The position numbers were made by a program, and so were the translations under genes. Below, one piece after another: positions 22,260 to 33,496 of a DNA stretch of 64,000 bases. The notes beneath the pieces are model-generated. The model did not search any database and was not told the DNA's origin. It was given only the letters and a program-made list of their open reading frames with translations. Numbering within the stretch: position 1 is the stretch's first letter; every line of letters begins with the position of its first letter. Origin of the DNA: Trema orientale (lineage: Eukaryota; Streptophyta; Magnoliopsida; Rosales; Cannabaceae); NCBI GenBank assembly GCA_002914845.1, contig JXTC01000063.1, positions 383,830 through 447,829 on the forward strand. Reading direction: 5' to 3'.

Positions 22260-23010
22260 TTTCATGAGCCGCCTGCTGATGGGTCCCACTTCGGCTTCAA
22301 TTCATTTATTTTTTTCAAGTGCCTGCCTAGGCCATCTAGGCCATACAATAAGCGGCGGTAAAGGACAGCCAGTAGTTTTGCTAGTCTGGAAGACCGACCA
22401 TTGCCGTCCTCAGCTGTGTTTCACTGACATGTGTCTTCGGCTGAGATAGACCATATGACTAATGCTTTGTTGACTAACATAGCACTATTTCACTCTCTAC
22501 CAGGGTCTCTGTTTAATATTTTATTTCATTATTTGTTCTATAGACTTTGAAAGAAACCTGAAAAATGTGTTTATATAGTTTACAAATCCCTATTATTCAT
22601 GATGTCTAATCTCTAGTCACGAAACTATCCTAATATTATTTCAGCAGATACGTATTTTCATTTACCATATTAATTATATACACCGATAAATCAGTCGTAT
22701 ACACTGTTAAATTAATTATATATCATATTAAATCAATATGTGTACTTATAAATTGATTATATACATTGATAAGTCGAATTAACTCACATAAGGGTGTAGT
22801 GGTATAATCAAATTATTAAAACTTCAAAACAGGATATAGAAATTAAAAAAAAAAATACACATACTAACACATAGCTTAGAAAAAATGGTATAGGTATAAT
22901 TTTCTCTTAAATCTTTTTTACTTTTAATATGGGTTGGACCGTTGAAATTTATGTAGGGATCCGTATTTAAGCCCATTTGATCACTAGGAAGGAAGTAGGG
23001 AAATTGATAT
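22260..23010. other. Intergenic DNA with a GC-richer patch
   Basis: The segment 22264-22450 is GC-richer than its surroundings and could be an eroded exon or promoter piece, but no frame gives a recognisable protein. From 22640 to 22780 'taaatcaat/ttaattatat' words repeat. Nothing else is seen. Confidence 0.4.
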
Positions 23011-24519
23011 GAATAGTCTCTTTTTATGGTCAAATGACTTTTTTAGTTTTGTTTTTCAGAATGACATTTTTAATATGAAATTATGACATTTTTAGTATAT
23101 TTTGGAGAGAGAAGAATTTATCATTCCAGATTTTCCCTTTCCACCTATGTGTCTTTTTAGATGAGGTATATTTCTCACTTTTCCTCATCTTCTTTCTTTT
23201 TTTTGTTGGGTCCCTCCTTTCACTTACTTTCTCTTAATTTTTTTTTTTCCATTTCCCTCACAAATGTACAAAGCTCCTCCATCATTCATTTTTCTTTCTT
23301 TTCTTTCTTTTTTTTTTTTAAAAAAAAAAAAAAAAGAACTTCTCTTTTCTCCAAGACCTAAAAGCCGACCTGCTTATTCTTCTTCTTTTTTCCAAGACCC
23401 AGAAGTAATTCTTCTCTATCGATTATTGGGATGCATGGCCATAACTTCTCTGAATCGTGAAGATGGCCTTCAATGGCAGTTTCATTAAGATATTTCTCGG
23501 GTTAGAAAACTAGGAGGAGACAGAGTGAAAATTGGTGAGCAATCTCTATAGTCATTGTGCTTGTAAAGTGTGTGAAAGTAACGAAATTACGAGACTACCA
23601 TACCATAACAAGATGAAAGGTTCCGTGGTTCAGGGTTAGAGAGTTTTGGGCTTCAAACTTTATGACACCGTTGGGGTACAAACACTTCAAACTTTTTCCA
23701 CTGTCACAATATTTATGACACCTTTTTTTGGGTATGATTTCCATTATTATATTAGTCACAAATTCGTTACTAGTGTTCATAATTTTGTAACTAATAATCA
23801 TAATTTGTTTTATATCGTTACAAAAATTAGTCATAATTTTGTATTGTGACTGATGGTTACGGTTTATTTTATATTATTACAAACATTATGAGTTTTTGAA
23901 CATATGAGCAATCTCAAAATTTTGTAGCTTATAGTCACATATGTCACATATTTTGTGATACATTGTGATTAGTTATCAGAATTTGTGTGACTATATGTCG
24001 CGAATTTTATGACACATTTTCCGTGTATGTTTTTCATTATTACATTAGTCACAATTTTGTTACTTGTAGTCATAATAGGTAGAATTGCAAGAATCTGATT
24101 CTATTATATCATAATAAGTTGTTTTGAGATCTCTAATTAGTGTATATAATAGATTCACACAGGTTATGATTTATGGTTACAAATTTTGTGATAGTCACAT
24201 TTATGATAAACTCTTCAATGATAAACTCTTCTTCTTCAACCTTGATGAAGTCCCTGATGAAGTCCATTGTAGAGGGTCCTCGAAGTCTGAATTGAGGGAG
24301 TAGAGCTTGGGAGTTTCTCTTCCACTTCTCTAGTACAGTTTTCAAAATTAAAATAAAAAATTGATAAATGAAAAGAAAAAAAAAATAGAGCTCAAGAGCT
24401 CTAACAGGGACAGTCTAAGTCATGGGCAATTTAGACTTTTTATTACTTGGAGTGTATTAGAAATATTATTCTAGAAAATAAGACTAACAAAGTCATTTAG
24501 TCAAAAAAGGAGACTACTC
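23011..24519. mobile_element. Non-autonomous TIR element, about 1.5 kb
   Basis: The left end 'gaatagtctctttttatgg' followed by 'caaatgacttttttagt' pairs with the right end (reverse complement 'gagtagtctcctttttt' and 'aaatgactttgttagt'). The TIR extends about 65 bp, to 'aatatttctaata'. The interior has 'gtcacaaa' and 'attttgtgac' words at 23700-24200, as in the element at 12150-14235, and a less AT-rich block at 23340-23520 that may be captured sequence. No target duplication is evident. Confidence 0.55.
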
Positions 24520-24699
24520 ACGTCAAGTAGCCAAAGAGCATTTTTTTAAGAAATACACTGATAAAATTTTTTTCGTACAATGCTGATTATCAGTTTTAGT
24601 AGCTTAACTTCTCTTTTAGAATTTTTTTTGATAATAATAATAATAATAATAGAAAAGACTATAGGGGGAGAGAGTGATGTTTCCCTATAACCTCCAGAA

Positions 24700-24850
24700 A
24701 ATTTGGCATACTCGTGTTTCACACTAGATCATTGACGTGTGGATCGTCTAGTGGAACCACACGACCAACGTAACGAAGTCCACTTGAACTCATGGCCTTA
24801 GACTCACGAGTTAAGAGCCTTAACCACTCGATGTCTCGTTCGGTGGTCTT
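24700..24850 (-). mobile_element. tRNA-derived SINE-like sequence
   Basis: On the minus strand 'gagtggttaaggctcttaac' (from about 24838) resembles a tRNA-type A box. About 35 nt further, 'atgagttcaagtgg' resembles a B box; the spacing suits a class of tRNA-derived SINE. The 3' part continues to about 24700. No poly(A) or TSD could be fixed. It is not a functional tRNA because no acceptor stem closes. Confidence 0.35.
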
Positions 24851-25220
24851 TTAGAATCAATTTGAATGGAAACAATTAAAAAATAAAATGCACTTTTTGA
24901 AAGGCAAAGTTCCATAAATTAGAGTAAATAAATTATTGTTATAAATACTTAGTTGGTAGTTAGAGATATTGGGTCTAGTTTTTTCAGGTTGTAGTATGAA
25001 GTGTCGGTTGCTTTCTCCAATCCACGGGAAGCTCATCTGATGGACTTTTAGCATTCAATCTTTTCTTTTTGCAACTTCTCCGAGGGAAATAAAAAAATAA
25101 AATTGCATACACAAAAGTCTTTTCCAAAATTTATTATTATTACTTTTTAAGAAGAAAAGAAAAAAAAAACTTATGCCTTTCCGCCCTTTGGGGAGAAAAA
25201 AAATCCGCCTTTTCATTAAT

Positions 25221-25474
25221 ACAAATCAAACTTAATATTAGTGTTTTTTTTTTAATCAAATCTCACTAGATTTATATATATGGTTAAGAATACAAATAAA
25301 ACTTAATATTAGTATTTTTTTAAAATCAAATCTTACTATATTTACATATATGGTTAAGATTACTGCAGAAAAGTCTTTACTTTTCAAAATTATCTATTGC
25401 TATTTAAAAATATATGGTTAAGATTACTGCAGAAAAGTCTTTACTTTTCAAAATTATCTATTGCTATTTAAAAA
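25221..25474 (+). repeat. Nested tandem duplications (71-bp and perfect 64-bp units)
   Basis: A diverged pair of about 71 bp starts at 25221 and 25292 ('acaaat.aaacttaatattagt' in both). Over its end lies a second duplication of 64 bp, 25347-25410 and 25411-25474, which reads as identical in both copies. The second event is therefore much younger than the first. Confidence 0.85.
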
Positions 25475-25581
25475 TAGTTGAAAGGCAACTATATAGACTA
25501 TAAATGGTCTGTAACATTTCTGAAATCAAATTATGGTCGTCTTCAAACGCAGAAATTTTTTTTGTTTTTTTTTATAATTTA

Positions 25582-25936
25582 GGAATAATTGTAAAAAAAT
25601 ACCCTTATGTTTGGATGTTCTGCAATTTAAACCCTGAAGTTTGGATTCTACAAAATAATACCTTGAGATTACGAAATTCTGAAAATTAATACCCTGTATT
25701 GATTTTTAACTGATAAAATATAATAATATCTTCAAAATTAAGATGAATAATATGGATTAATCTAGTTTTAATGGAGGATATTATTATTTTTTCGTTCCTA
25801 AAATTGGTCAAAAAATCTGTCTAGGGTATTAATTTTCAGAAATTCTTAATCTCAGGGTATTATTTTGCAGAGTCCAAACTTCAGGGTTTAAATTGCAGAA
25901 CACCCAAACTTCAGGGTATTTTTTTGCAGTTATCCC
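25582..25936. mobile_element. Mutator-type MITE M2, 355 bp
   Basis: Inverted ends of at least 120 bp: left GGAATAATTGTAAAAAAATA and right, reversed, GGGATAACTGCAAAAAAATA. Matching phrases run inward ('ccctgaagtttgga', 'ttctgaaaattaataccct'). The perfect 9-bp duplication TATAATTTA is at 25573-25581 and 25937-25945. It is essentially one long hairpin with no coding capacity. Confidence 0.9.
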
Positions 25937-26389
25937 TATAATTTATCATCTAATTTTGAAAGGTGAAAATGTTGTTCTTCAATACTTTAACTCTAATTTT
26001 GACTATGTATGTGATTTGATAGAAAAATACAAATAGATTGTTTTATTCGATATTAACAAAAAACATTTAATTTTTTTAATGAAAAGCTTAAAAATGATGG
26101 GGTTTATATATATATTATCCTTTTTTTTTTTCTTTTTTTATATTCTAAAATATTCATTTGTTTGCATTCACCTTATTCGTTTTCCAATCTTTAACCTCTA
26201 ATCGTCGAGAAAAAACACTTTACTTTAAACAAAAAAAATAGAAAAAATAAAAAAAGTATAACGATCGTAATGAGTAAAAGAGAAGAAAATAAAACTAGGG
26301 TTATTAGTTGAATGGTCTCCGAGATTTTATTTTTGGCTCTGGGAATGGTCTCTGAATTTGGTTCCTAAGTTGAACTCCGTCCGAAATGT

Positions 26390-26850
26390 AACCAAGAAAG
26401 AAAGTCGCGTATACAAACGGCAACAAAATGTTTTGTCGTTTACTTGAGAGTAACGATAGATGCATAAAACGACAACAAATTAAGCAAAACGACAATAAAG
26501 AGCTTTTATAAACATCAACAAGCGACTAGAGCTTTTAAAACCTATTACTATATCGAAAAATGACTAATTAAATCGGAAAAAGAAAAAAGAGAATGACTAA
26601 GGGAATCGATAATGAAGTGAAAGACAACAATAATAAGATTTAATAAATGACAGCGAAACATTGTATAAATAAAACAACAACGAATGATGAAAGCAACAAT
26701 ATCTTGAAATCGACGGTTTCATAAAACAACAATAATGAAAAAAAATTCACAAAAGGAGAATGATTAAGGAAATGACAATGAACCATGAACGACAATTTAT
26801 AAATCAAGAACGCTAAAATATATATAGGCATATATATGTATAATCCTAAA
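26390..26850. repeat. Dispersed AAACGACAA-word repeat, block 1
   Basis: The word 'acgacaa' and near-variants ('cgacaac', 'aacaacaa', 'atgacaatga') recur irregularly. 'gagaatgattaaggaaatgacaatgaa' (26757-26783, in pieces) is echoed in the second block. Two further blocks at 28269-28500 and 28985-29250 carry the same vocabulary. They look like parts of one older repeat later split by MITEs. The family is unidentified. Confidence 0.45.
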
Positions 26851-27350
26851 AACACATCTTCTATTTTAGCTAAATATCGTATTTAACCTTATAAACCTAA
26901 AGGTATCTATCTGTATTTCAATCTGGCTTTTCGGTCAAACTTGAAATGCAAAATGTCTAAAATACTTCTTATATATATATTTCTAAAATCTTTTATCAAA
27001 CACACCCATATTTAATTAGTTTTTTTTAAAATAAAAAAAAGAAAATCAATTATTTTAGATTCTAGAAAATTGGTGATAATACTTTTCTGACAATAATTTT
27101 TACGATTTTTTTTGTGATATACAAGATTTAAAAAAATGAATTGTTTGGATATCAATATCTCAAGAGTATTATTGTTATTTAAGAAAAAATTTAGTGAAAA
27201 ATTTGACCCCGAAAAAAAGAAGCGGGTTACTTTTTTCTTGTTTAAGAAAATGAATAGGGATATTTTTGGGTTTTATAAGAAGAAAGAGTTAAATGTAGTA
27301 TTTAGCTGATAGAGAGGATATTTATGCAATAATTCCATATATATATATAT

Positions 27351-27937
27351 AGGTGAGTTTTCAATAATTTTTATTTTTACTCCATAGATGGGTAAATTTG
27401 ACTAATTTAGAAATAAACCTATAATAATAAGTCATCTCATTCAATATAGTAATTTCCAATTCATTTTTTCTTTCCTTTTTGAAAATTTAATTTAAAGTTT
27501 AATTTTTTCAATTACCGCTAATTTAAAACTATATGTATTATTGTATCTTCAATATTTCATAAAATTTCTTTTTTTTTTTATAGTACAAAAGGTAAAATCC
27601 AAGGTATCATAATTTTCATATTATGAATAGGTTATTTTCTTAAATAAAAAAAAAAAACTTATGAATAAAGCAACTACATTGAAAGAATTTTTTTTTTAAA
27701 AAAAATGCATGAATTACTTAAAATTTATACATCTTTTGTTGTATTTTCTTTTTCCAACGAATAAGATAATTAAGAATGATTTGGGATTATTAAGTATTTT
27801 TCATTAGTTTCATTTTAAATAACTTTCTATATTTATATATGTATTAATTATAATAATATTTTTTTAGTAAATCTACTAATAATGTTCTAGCCATTAGATT
27901 CTATGAAAAAACAAAAATATCTATTAAAATATCACCC
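27351..27937 (-). mobile_element. Mutator-type element C, copy 1 (587 bp)
   Basis: The ends 'aggtgagttttcaataat' and 'ctattaaaatatcaccc' match the termini of the 660-bp copy at 51877-52536. The interior matches the reverse complement of that copy throughout (for example 'aagcaactacattgaaag', 'catcttttgttgt', 'tatatgtattaattataataa'). It lies in (TA)n DNA, so its TSD cannot be resolved on its own. Confidence 0.82.
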
Positions 27938-27980
27938 TATATATATATACATCCTATATATATATATATATATATAATTC

Positions 27981-28220
27981 CCAATTCAACAGGTATTTTT
28001 TTTACCTATCCATAGACATTTCTCTTTTCAGATATTAGATCATTATCTAACGGTTATTATAATTTGGGTAGCTAGAAAAAAAATAAATAAAAATAAAAAT
28101 TTATTATTTAATACTTTTCTCTCTCCACTTTTTACCATAAAAAGACATATATAATCAATTTTAATTGGGAAAAATAATAGCTATATATAAATTAAAAAAA
28201 AATACTTACTGAATTGATGC
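27981..28220. mobile_element. Family A MITE, copy A4
   Basis: The ends 'ccaattcaacaggta' and 'aatacttactgaattg' match the family. The left flank is a long (TA)n tract. The body matches A1 closely and gives the uninterrupted reference for the insertion in A1. It lies 43 bp from element C copy 1. Confidence 0.75.
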
Positions 28221-28268
28221 TGTATATATATGCATATCATATCATACTAGGGAGACTGAAGACGTGAA

Positions 28269-28550
28269 CAGTGAGCCCTAATAAATGAGAGCAACTTAAA
28301 AACGACAACAATTTAAAAGAAGGAAAAACAACAAGAGATATAAACCGACCTTTAAAAAAGAGTACAATTAAGGAAATGGGCAATGGATCGGAAACGACAA
28401 ATGTATATTAAAAAGACATGAAAAATTGCAATAAAACAATAATGTGCTCTCATGAATGACAGCAGCCTAAACACGATGTAAGCTACTAAAAACGACATTG
28501 GCTTAGTAACTAGAGTTTTAGGGGGGAAAAAATGGACAATAAAAAAAAAA
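28269..28550. repeat. Dispersed AAACGACAA-word repeat, block 2
   Basis: Several 'aacgacaa/acgacattgg' words, and 'gagtacaattaaggaaatgg' parallel to block 1. It is bounded by A4 on the left and family B copy 2 on the right. Confidence 0.4.
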
Positions 28551-28976
28551 AGGAAATTAGAAATTTTATAGTAAAAGTTCCAAAAAAAATTGAAAATTTT
28601 CGAATTTTAAAATTGTTTGAAAAATTTCAGATTGAATTAGAAAAATATCATTTTTAAAAGTATTTTAAAAAATACCACTTTTTAATTGATTGTTGAGATA
28701 CTTGAGATAACCTATCAAATTACCTGAGGTAACATGATTGGTTACTTCAAGTAACTAGATTGGTTACTCAAGGTAACCCAATTGATTACTTCGAGTATCA
28801 CTGAAAAATACTAATTTAAAAAAAAGTAGTATTTTTTTAAATATTATTAAAAGTGAATTTTTCTAAAAACTTATCAAAAGTGATATTTTTTAAATCAATC
28901 CGGGATTTCCAAAAAATCAGCTCATCGGAAATTTTCAATTTTTAATTCTATGGGCCTGGCTGTCTGCAAGAAGCCC
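28551..28976 (+). mobile_element. Family B repeat, copy 2
   Basis: It starts 'aggaaattag' and ends 'gggcctgg...aagccc'. The core at 28700-28800 has alternating GGTAAC/GGTTAC words ('ggttacttcaagtaac', 'ggttactcaaggtaacc'). Same orientation as the copy at 37849. Confidence 0.75.
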
Positions 28977-28984
28977 ACTAAAAA

Positions 28985-29253
28985 AATAATGAAGAAAAAC
29001 GACAATTATAAAGGACAATGTTAACGGATAACTGTAAAAACAAACAATAACTAGTAAAAACGACAGTAATCATTAAAAACGTCAATTTTTAAGAAAAACG
29101 ACAATATGTGATAAAAATGATAGTGGCCTAAAGTGCATCAATGGGTTCGTTGTGACTAGACACAAACGAAAAATAATAGTAATAACAAGAAAAAGAAATT
29201 ATAACGGGAATTTTTTCCAAAAGAGTATATATGAACGACAACAATTATTGAAA
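28985..29253. repeat. Dispersed AAACGACAA-word repeat, block 3
   Basis: 'aaaaacgacaattat', 'aaaaacgacagtaat', 'aaaaacgtcaattt', 'aaaaacgacaatatg' recur about every 30 bp between 28990 and 29110, the most regular part of this repeat. It ends at the MITE starting at 29254. Confidence 0.5.
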
Positions 29254-29783
29254 GGCATAATTACATTTTTGTACTTGCATTTTAACTGTTTATTCAATTT
29301 ATACCTTGTATTTTGTTTCTTATTAATATTGACTTTCAGATTTAGAATTTGTAACAAATTTATACTCTCTCTTAGTCAAATATCAATTTTAATGATTATA
29401 TTTACTAAAATACCCTTACAAGTTTAAATACATATTTTTTAAAAGAAGTTAAATTTAAGACTTATATAAAATTGATAAAGTTTTCATTTAATAATATTTA
29501 ATTTTTGTAGGTTTTTGTATTTTTGAAACTAATTTTTTAATACATGTTCTTTTATTAAATAATTTTAATTAGTTTTAAATTTAAATTAAGTATAAAAATA
29601 TATATTCTTAAAGTTTAAAAGAGTATTTTTGTAAACTAAATTATCAAAATTGATATTTGACCTAAAGAAAGTATAAATTTATTATGACTTTCAAATCTAA
29701 AGGTAAATGTTGATAATAGTTAAAACAGAGGATATAAATTGAACAAACAGTTAAAACGCAAAGTATAAAAATATAACTAACCC
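29254..29783. mobile_element. Mutator-like MITE M3, 530 bp
   Basis: Inverted ends: left 'ggcataattacatttttgta', right reversed 'gggttagttatatttttata'. Both continue with 'ttttaactgttt.ttcaattta'. The flanks match at 6 of 9 positions (TTATTGAAA against TTATGGATT), consistent with an eroded 9-bp duplication. It is non-coding; the frame at 29152-29427 crosses its left edge. Confidence 0.7.
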
Positions 29784-29887
29784 TTATGGATTATACACTT
29801 TGTACTGATGAGAGAAAAAGAGGAGATCATGTAAAAGTCTAGAAGCATGAGGATTGTCCCAATAGATTCAGATAGCCTCTGTTTATT

Positions 29888-30246
29888 GGGCTCCTTATAA
29901 AATTTTAAACCCAAAGTACCAATAATTAAAAAATCCCAGATGGGTTGTTTTGAAAAATTCCGAATTGATTTAGAACAATATCATTTTTAAAAAAAATTTA
30001 AAATAATAATATTTTAAATAAATATTTAGAAAAATAAAACTTGTTTTTTTCAAAATTAGTATTTTTCAATAGTACTCGAGGTAACTAGTTAGATTACTTA
30101 TTTAGTTACTTGAGATAACTGGTCAAGTTACCTCATTGGTTACTTCAAGTATCTCATCAATTAATACAAAGTGGTATTTTTTTAATTAAAATCTGAGATT
30201 TTTCAATTTTTTTTGAAAAATTACCGTAAAAAAATCAAATTTCCTC
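29888..30246 (-). mobile_element. Family B repeat, copy 3
   Basis: The shortest copy (about 359 bp), inverted relative to copy 2, from 'gggctccttataaaatttt' to 'atcaaatttcctcc'. It keeps the GTAACT/GTTAC core at 30080-30150 but has lost part of one A/T arm. Confidence 0.72.
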
Positions 30247-30365
30247 CTGTTTTATTCAGTCTTTTTTCTGGCACTTCTCATTGACCTATTTGTAACACTC
30301 TGGATCTAGAAAAGTTCAGTTGATGTTCACTGGACAATTAGGGGCCAATTAAATCTTAACTGGTC

Positions 30366-30856
30366 GGAAAAAGTTCATAAATACCTGTTTTCAAAACCAT
30401 ATTTTCATAAATATCTATTTTTTATTTTTATTACATAAATACCTATTGTTTTATTTTTATTTCATAAATACCCATTTTTATACATGTTTTTGGAGAAATG
30501 TAGACCATCACTGTTTTAGACATGAAATATATACTGTGGTATACATTTTATACATTAGATGTATACCGTGGTCTATATTTCATGAATAAAAATTACACTA
30601 AAAATTGGCGCACATCTAAAAATATATGCCCTAGGTCAAATTTACAATGAAAAATAAAAATTTATATTGTAAATCTATACTGTCCATATTTTACACAAAT
30701 GTGTACTTCATAAATATAATTTATATTGTAAATGTGGACTACTCATATTTTGCATGTGAAATGTGGACCATAAAAATGGGTATTTTTGGAAGAAAAATTA
30801 AAAATGAGTATTTATGAAAATAAGTTTTAAACACAAGTACTAGGCGTAAATTTCTC
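30366..30856. mobile_element. Mutator-type MITE M4, 491 bp
   Basis: The perfect 9-bp duplication TAACTGGTC (30357-30365 and 30857-30865) is the clearest in the window because it is not low-complexity. The TIRs align over at least 60 bp as 'aaaac.atattttcataaata.ctattttt' on both arms. Internal 'tgtagacca...tggtatacattt' words form further inverted pairs. Confidence 0.88.
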
Positions 30857-31649
30857 TAACTGGTCCCCGAAAGCCATAGCCCATAAGTATATCACCGTCA
30901 ATTTGGACCATGCAAGTTGGGTTAGAAGTAGATGGGAAATTACAGTAAGTCTCAGTTTTCAGGGAACAATATTTAGAAAATATTTCTTTTTTTTTGGGTC
31001 CATATATATTAGGTATAGTAACTGATGAATATCTACAATTCTACATATATCAACTAATACATAGGATATGGGTAAAGAATGGGACACAAAAATCTTACAC
31101 AAAAAACTTACACTAATGATGTGATATTATTTTTTATCCACATAACTTTAAGGTGGCGTTTAGTTACAAATCAAAAATTGAAAAGAAATAGTAATGGTAA
31201 TAAAAATGGAATAAGAAAAGGAATAGAATAGAAAAGAAAACTAATTCACTTGTTTGGTTGCAACTATGGAATTAGACTATGAATGGAATTTATTTTGTTT
31301 GGTTAACTATGGTAATAGAAAGGAATTAACTTTATTAGATAGAAATACCCTTCTCGATCATATACAAATAAACAGTATTCTTTGAGTACTATATACCTAA
31401 TTAAGATTTTAATTATTCATTAAAAAAATAAATTTTAATTATGAAAATTTTTCGTTTGAAAAAGCAAATTTTTTATGGAAAAATAAACAAAGGACGAAAA
31501 TTTTTAAAAATAATCAAAAAAAAAAATGTAAATGGTGATGTTCGTCTGGGATTTATTAACTCATTGTAATATGCAAACCAATGCTTTTCTCCAAAAGAAA
31601 AAGGAAACCAAGCATTTTTGTTTGCCGTACTCTTTCTTGTAAAGCTATA

Positions 31650-31840
31650 GGGCCTGTTTGGCATAGCTTCCAAAGATCTTTTAGAGCTCAAAAGTTACTT
31701 TTGGGGGTGTTTGGATGAATTGTCAAAAGATCTTTTTTTAATTAGAAGATCTTTTTAATAAAGTATGAACCTACTAGCTTTTACAAGAAGATTTTCCGGA
31801 GCTTTTACTTCAGGAAGTAAAAGTTATCCCAAACGGGCTC
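31650..31840. mobile_element. Small Tourist-like MITE, 191 bp
   Basis: The ends GGGCCTGTTTGGCAT and (reversed) GAGCCCGTTTGGGATA are inverted. ATA occurs on both sides. 'aagatctttt/aaaagatctt' words pair in the middle. Nested in the 1.9-kb element. Confidence 0.6.
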
Positions 31841-31989
31841 ATAGACAACTAGATCTATTCTAAAATCCAACCAGATGATATTTGTAGATTTCAAAAGTAT
31901 CAGTGATTGGGTTTATGAACAACCAGATTTCTTAGGAATGGGTATACGCCTTTATTTAGGTGTCTTTGGGCACATATATATACATATAT

Positions 31990-32250
31990 CTTTTATCCAA
32001 TTTGTTAAGAATTAACAAACGATAAAGCTAATAGAACGAAAAATAAGAACACACAGATTTAAATGGAAAACCATAATCATAAAAAACCACTGGCAGAAGA
32101 GAAGAAATTTTACTATGTCGAAAAACTGAGTACAGAAGGTTAAATCTGACACGGCTAAGCCGAAATATATAATCCCAAAACCTTAAAACACATGTGTGTA
32201 CGGACAAAATATGTACGGAAAAATCAAGCCCATAAAATAGGTCCATACTG
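31990..32250. repeat. Dispersed repeat shared with 53190-53420
   Basis: The phrases 'acacagatttaaatggaaaacc', 'agaagagaagaaattttactatgtcg', 'gagtacagaagg' and 'acatgtgtgtacggacaaaat' (in pieces) recur in the same order at 53230-53400. The phrase order is conserved in both copies, but they are diverged and of unknown class. Retroelement leader DNA is my guess. Confidence 0.45.
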
Positions 32251-32303
32251 ATACCACTTTTTTTCCCTCATTAATTAAATCTACCACCATACTACTTTTT
32301 TAA

Positions 32304-32411
32304 ATGAATTCTTGATGAATTCTTAACGAATTCTTGACGATCTTGATCGATTCTTGACAGATTCTTGATGGATTCTTGACGGATTCTTGATAAATTCTTG
32401 ACAGATTCTTG
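32304..32411 (+). repeat. 11-bp minisatellite, about 10 units
   Basis: The unit is ATNNATTCTTG with variants such as ACGGATTCTTG, ATGGATTCTTG and ACAGATTCTTG; one unit is 9 bp. The array is bracketed by an imperfect inverted repeat ('taccactttttttcc...taaatctaccaccat' at about 32251-32290, reversed at about 32453-32494). Minisatellite plus arms may therefore be one small MITE. Confidence 0.85.
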
Positions 32412-33496
32412 ACTAATCCTCTCCCAATAATAGTAGAATCTAATAGTGGTGGTAAATTTAGTTAAACATTTAAAAAAAATGGTAATTGTCTACTTAACCC
32501 CTTTACCCCTGCACCCCATTGGCCCGATCCCTCCATTACCATACAGACCCCTAAAAAAATTCTTCCAATTACAAAATCTCTATATATGTCGCATCGCTAG
32601 TTTTTTGGGTCGGATCAAATAGAATTCAGGTCACGAACTCTAACATAATTTCAGGAAAACCTGACAGCCATGAAAGTACTCGTGAATGGAGGTAATAGAT
32701 GGCGGTAGCAGTGACGAAACTTGGGCAATGACAACAACGGCTATCAAAGTTCAAGTTATGGCAGCCATAGCCGGGGCTTAACCTGGAAACCACCAGGGTC
32801 GAACTTCCAGCTCACACTATGAAAAAAATATTCGACTCTGGGAGCATATTTAGAGATTGTCTACTTAAGCAAAGGAGGTCAATTTGGGCATATAAAATGT
32901 GAGTACAGAATGGAATTACCTTTCCACTGATTTGAAAGATTTTTCCACAGTTAAAAAAGCAAACTAAAATATGGAATGAGTAATACTCATTCAATTCCAT
33001 TCTATTTCCTTGCCAATTACTCCCAACCAAATGCCATCTAAGTGGTGTGGTCCCACTTTAAAATAAGGAGTTGTTAAAATACATGCCACATAATATGGAG
33101 TAAGTTTTTCGTGCAAGATTTTGGTATTCCTATCATTACTTATTGGATATATCAACTGATTAACTTGGTATCGATTTTATCAAATTATTGTACCGAGTAA
33201 GTATACTAACTTATATACCTAGATATAAAACAAAAGACTAAAAGAAATAGGCATTATTTTAAATGATATTGAAAAACCGGTCATTTTCTTAAAGGCCTCT
33301 TAGATAAACAATAAACTCTTTGCCTCAAAAGAAAGGGCAGCCTTAGAGAGTGACCAATTTTTCAAAAAATTGAACTTTTAATATGCATTTGGATTTATAA
33401 GATAATATATTCGAAATATTCTAAAAGTTAAGGATAAGTATTTTTTTTTTAGGACAAATTAAGGATAAGTTATGATCTCTACCCTTCTGTTTTAAC

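Larger units (their letters stand above)
31152..33038. mobile_element. PIF/Harbinger-like element, 1.9 kb, with nested insertions
   Basis: The terminal repeats GGTGGCGTTTAGTT and (reversed) GATGGCATTTGGTT are followed by parallel 'aattg...aaggaaatag' sequence. The TAA target duplication is at 31149-31151 and 33039-33041. Inside are a smaller MITE (31650-31840), a dispersed repeat (about 31990-32250), a minisatellite and GC-richer DNA at 32620-32820. No transposase (DDE) frame was found. It is either a MITE expanded by insertions or a deleted larger element. Confidence 0.65.
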
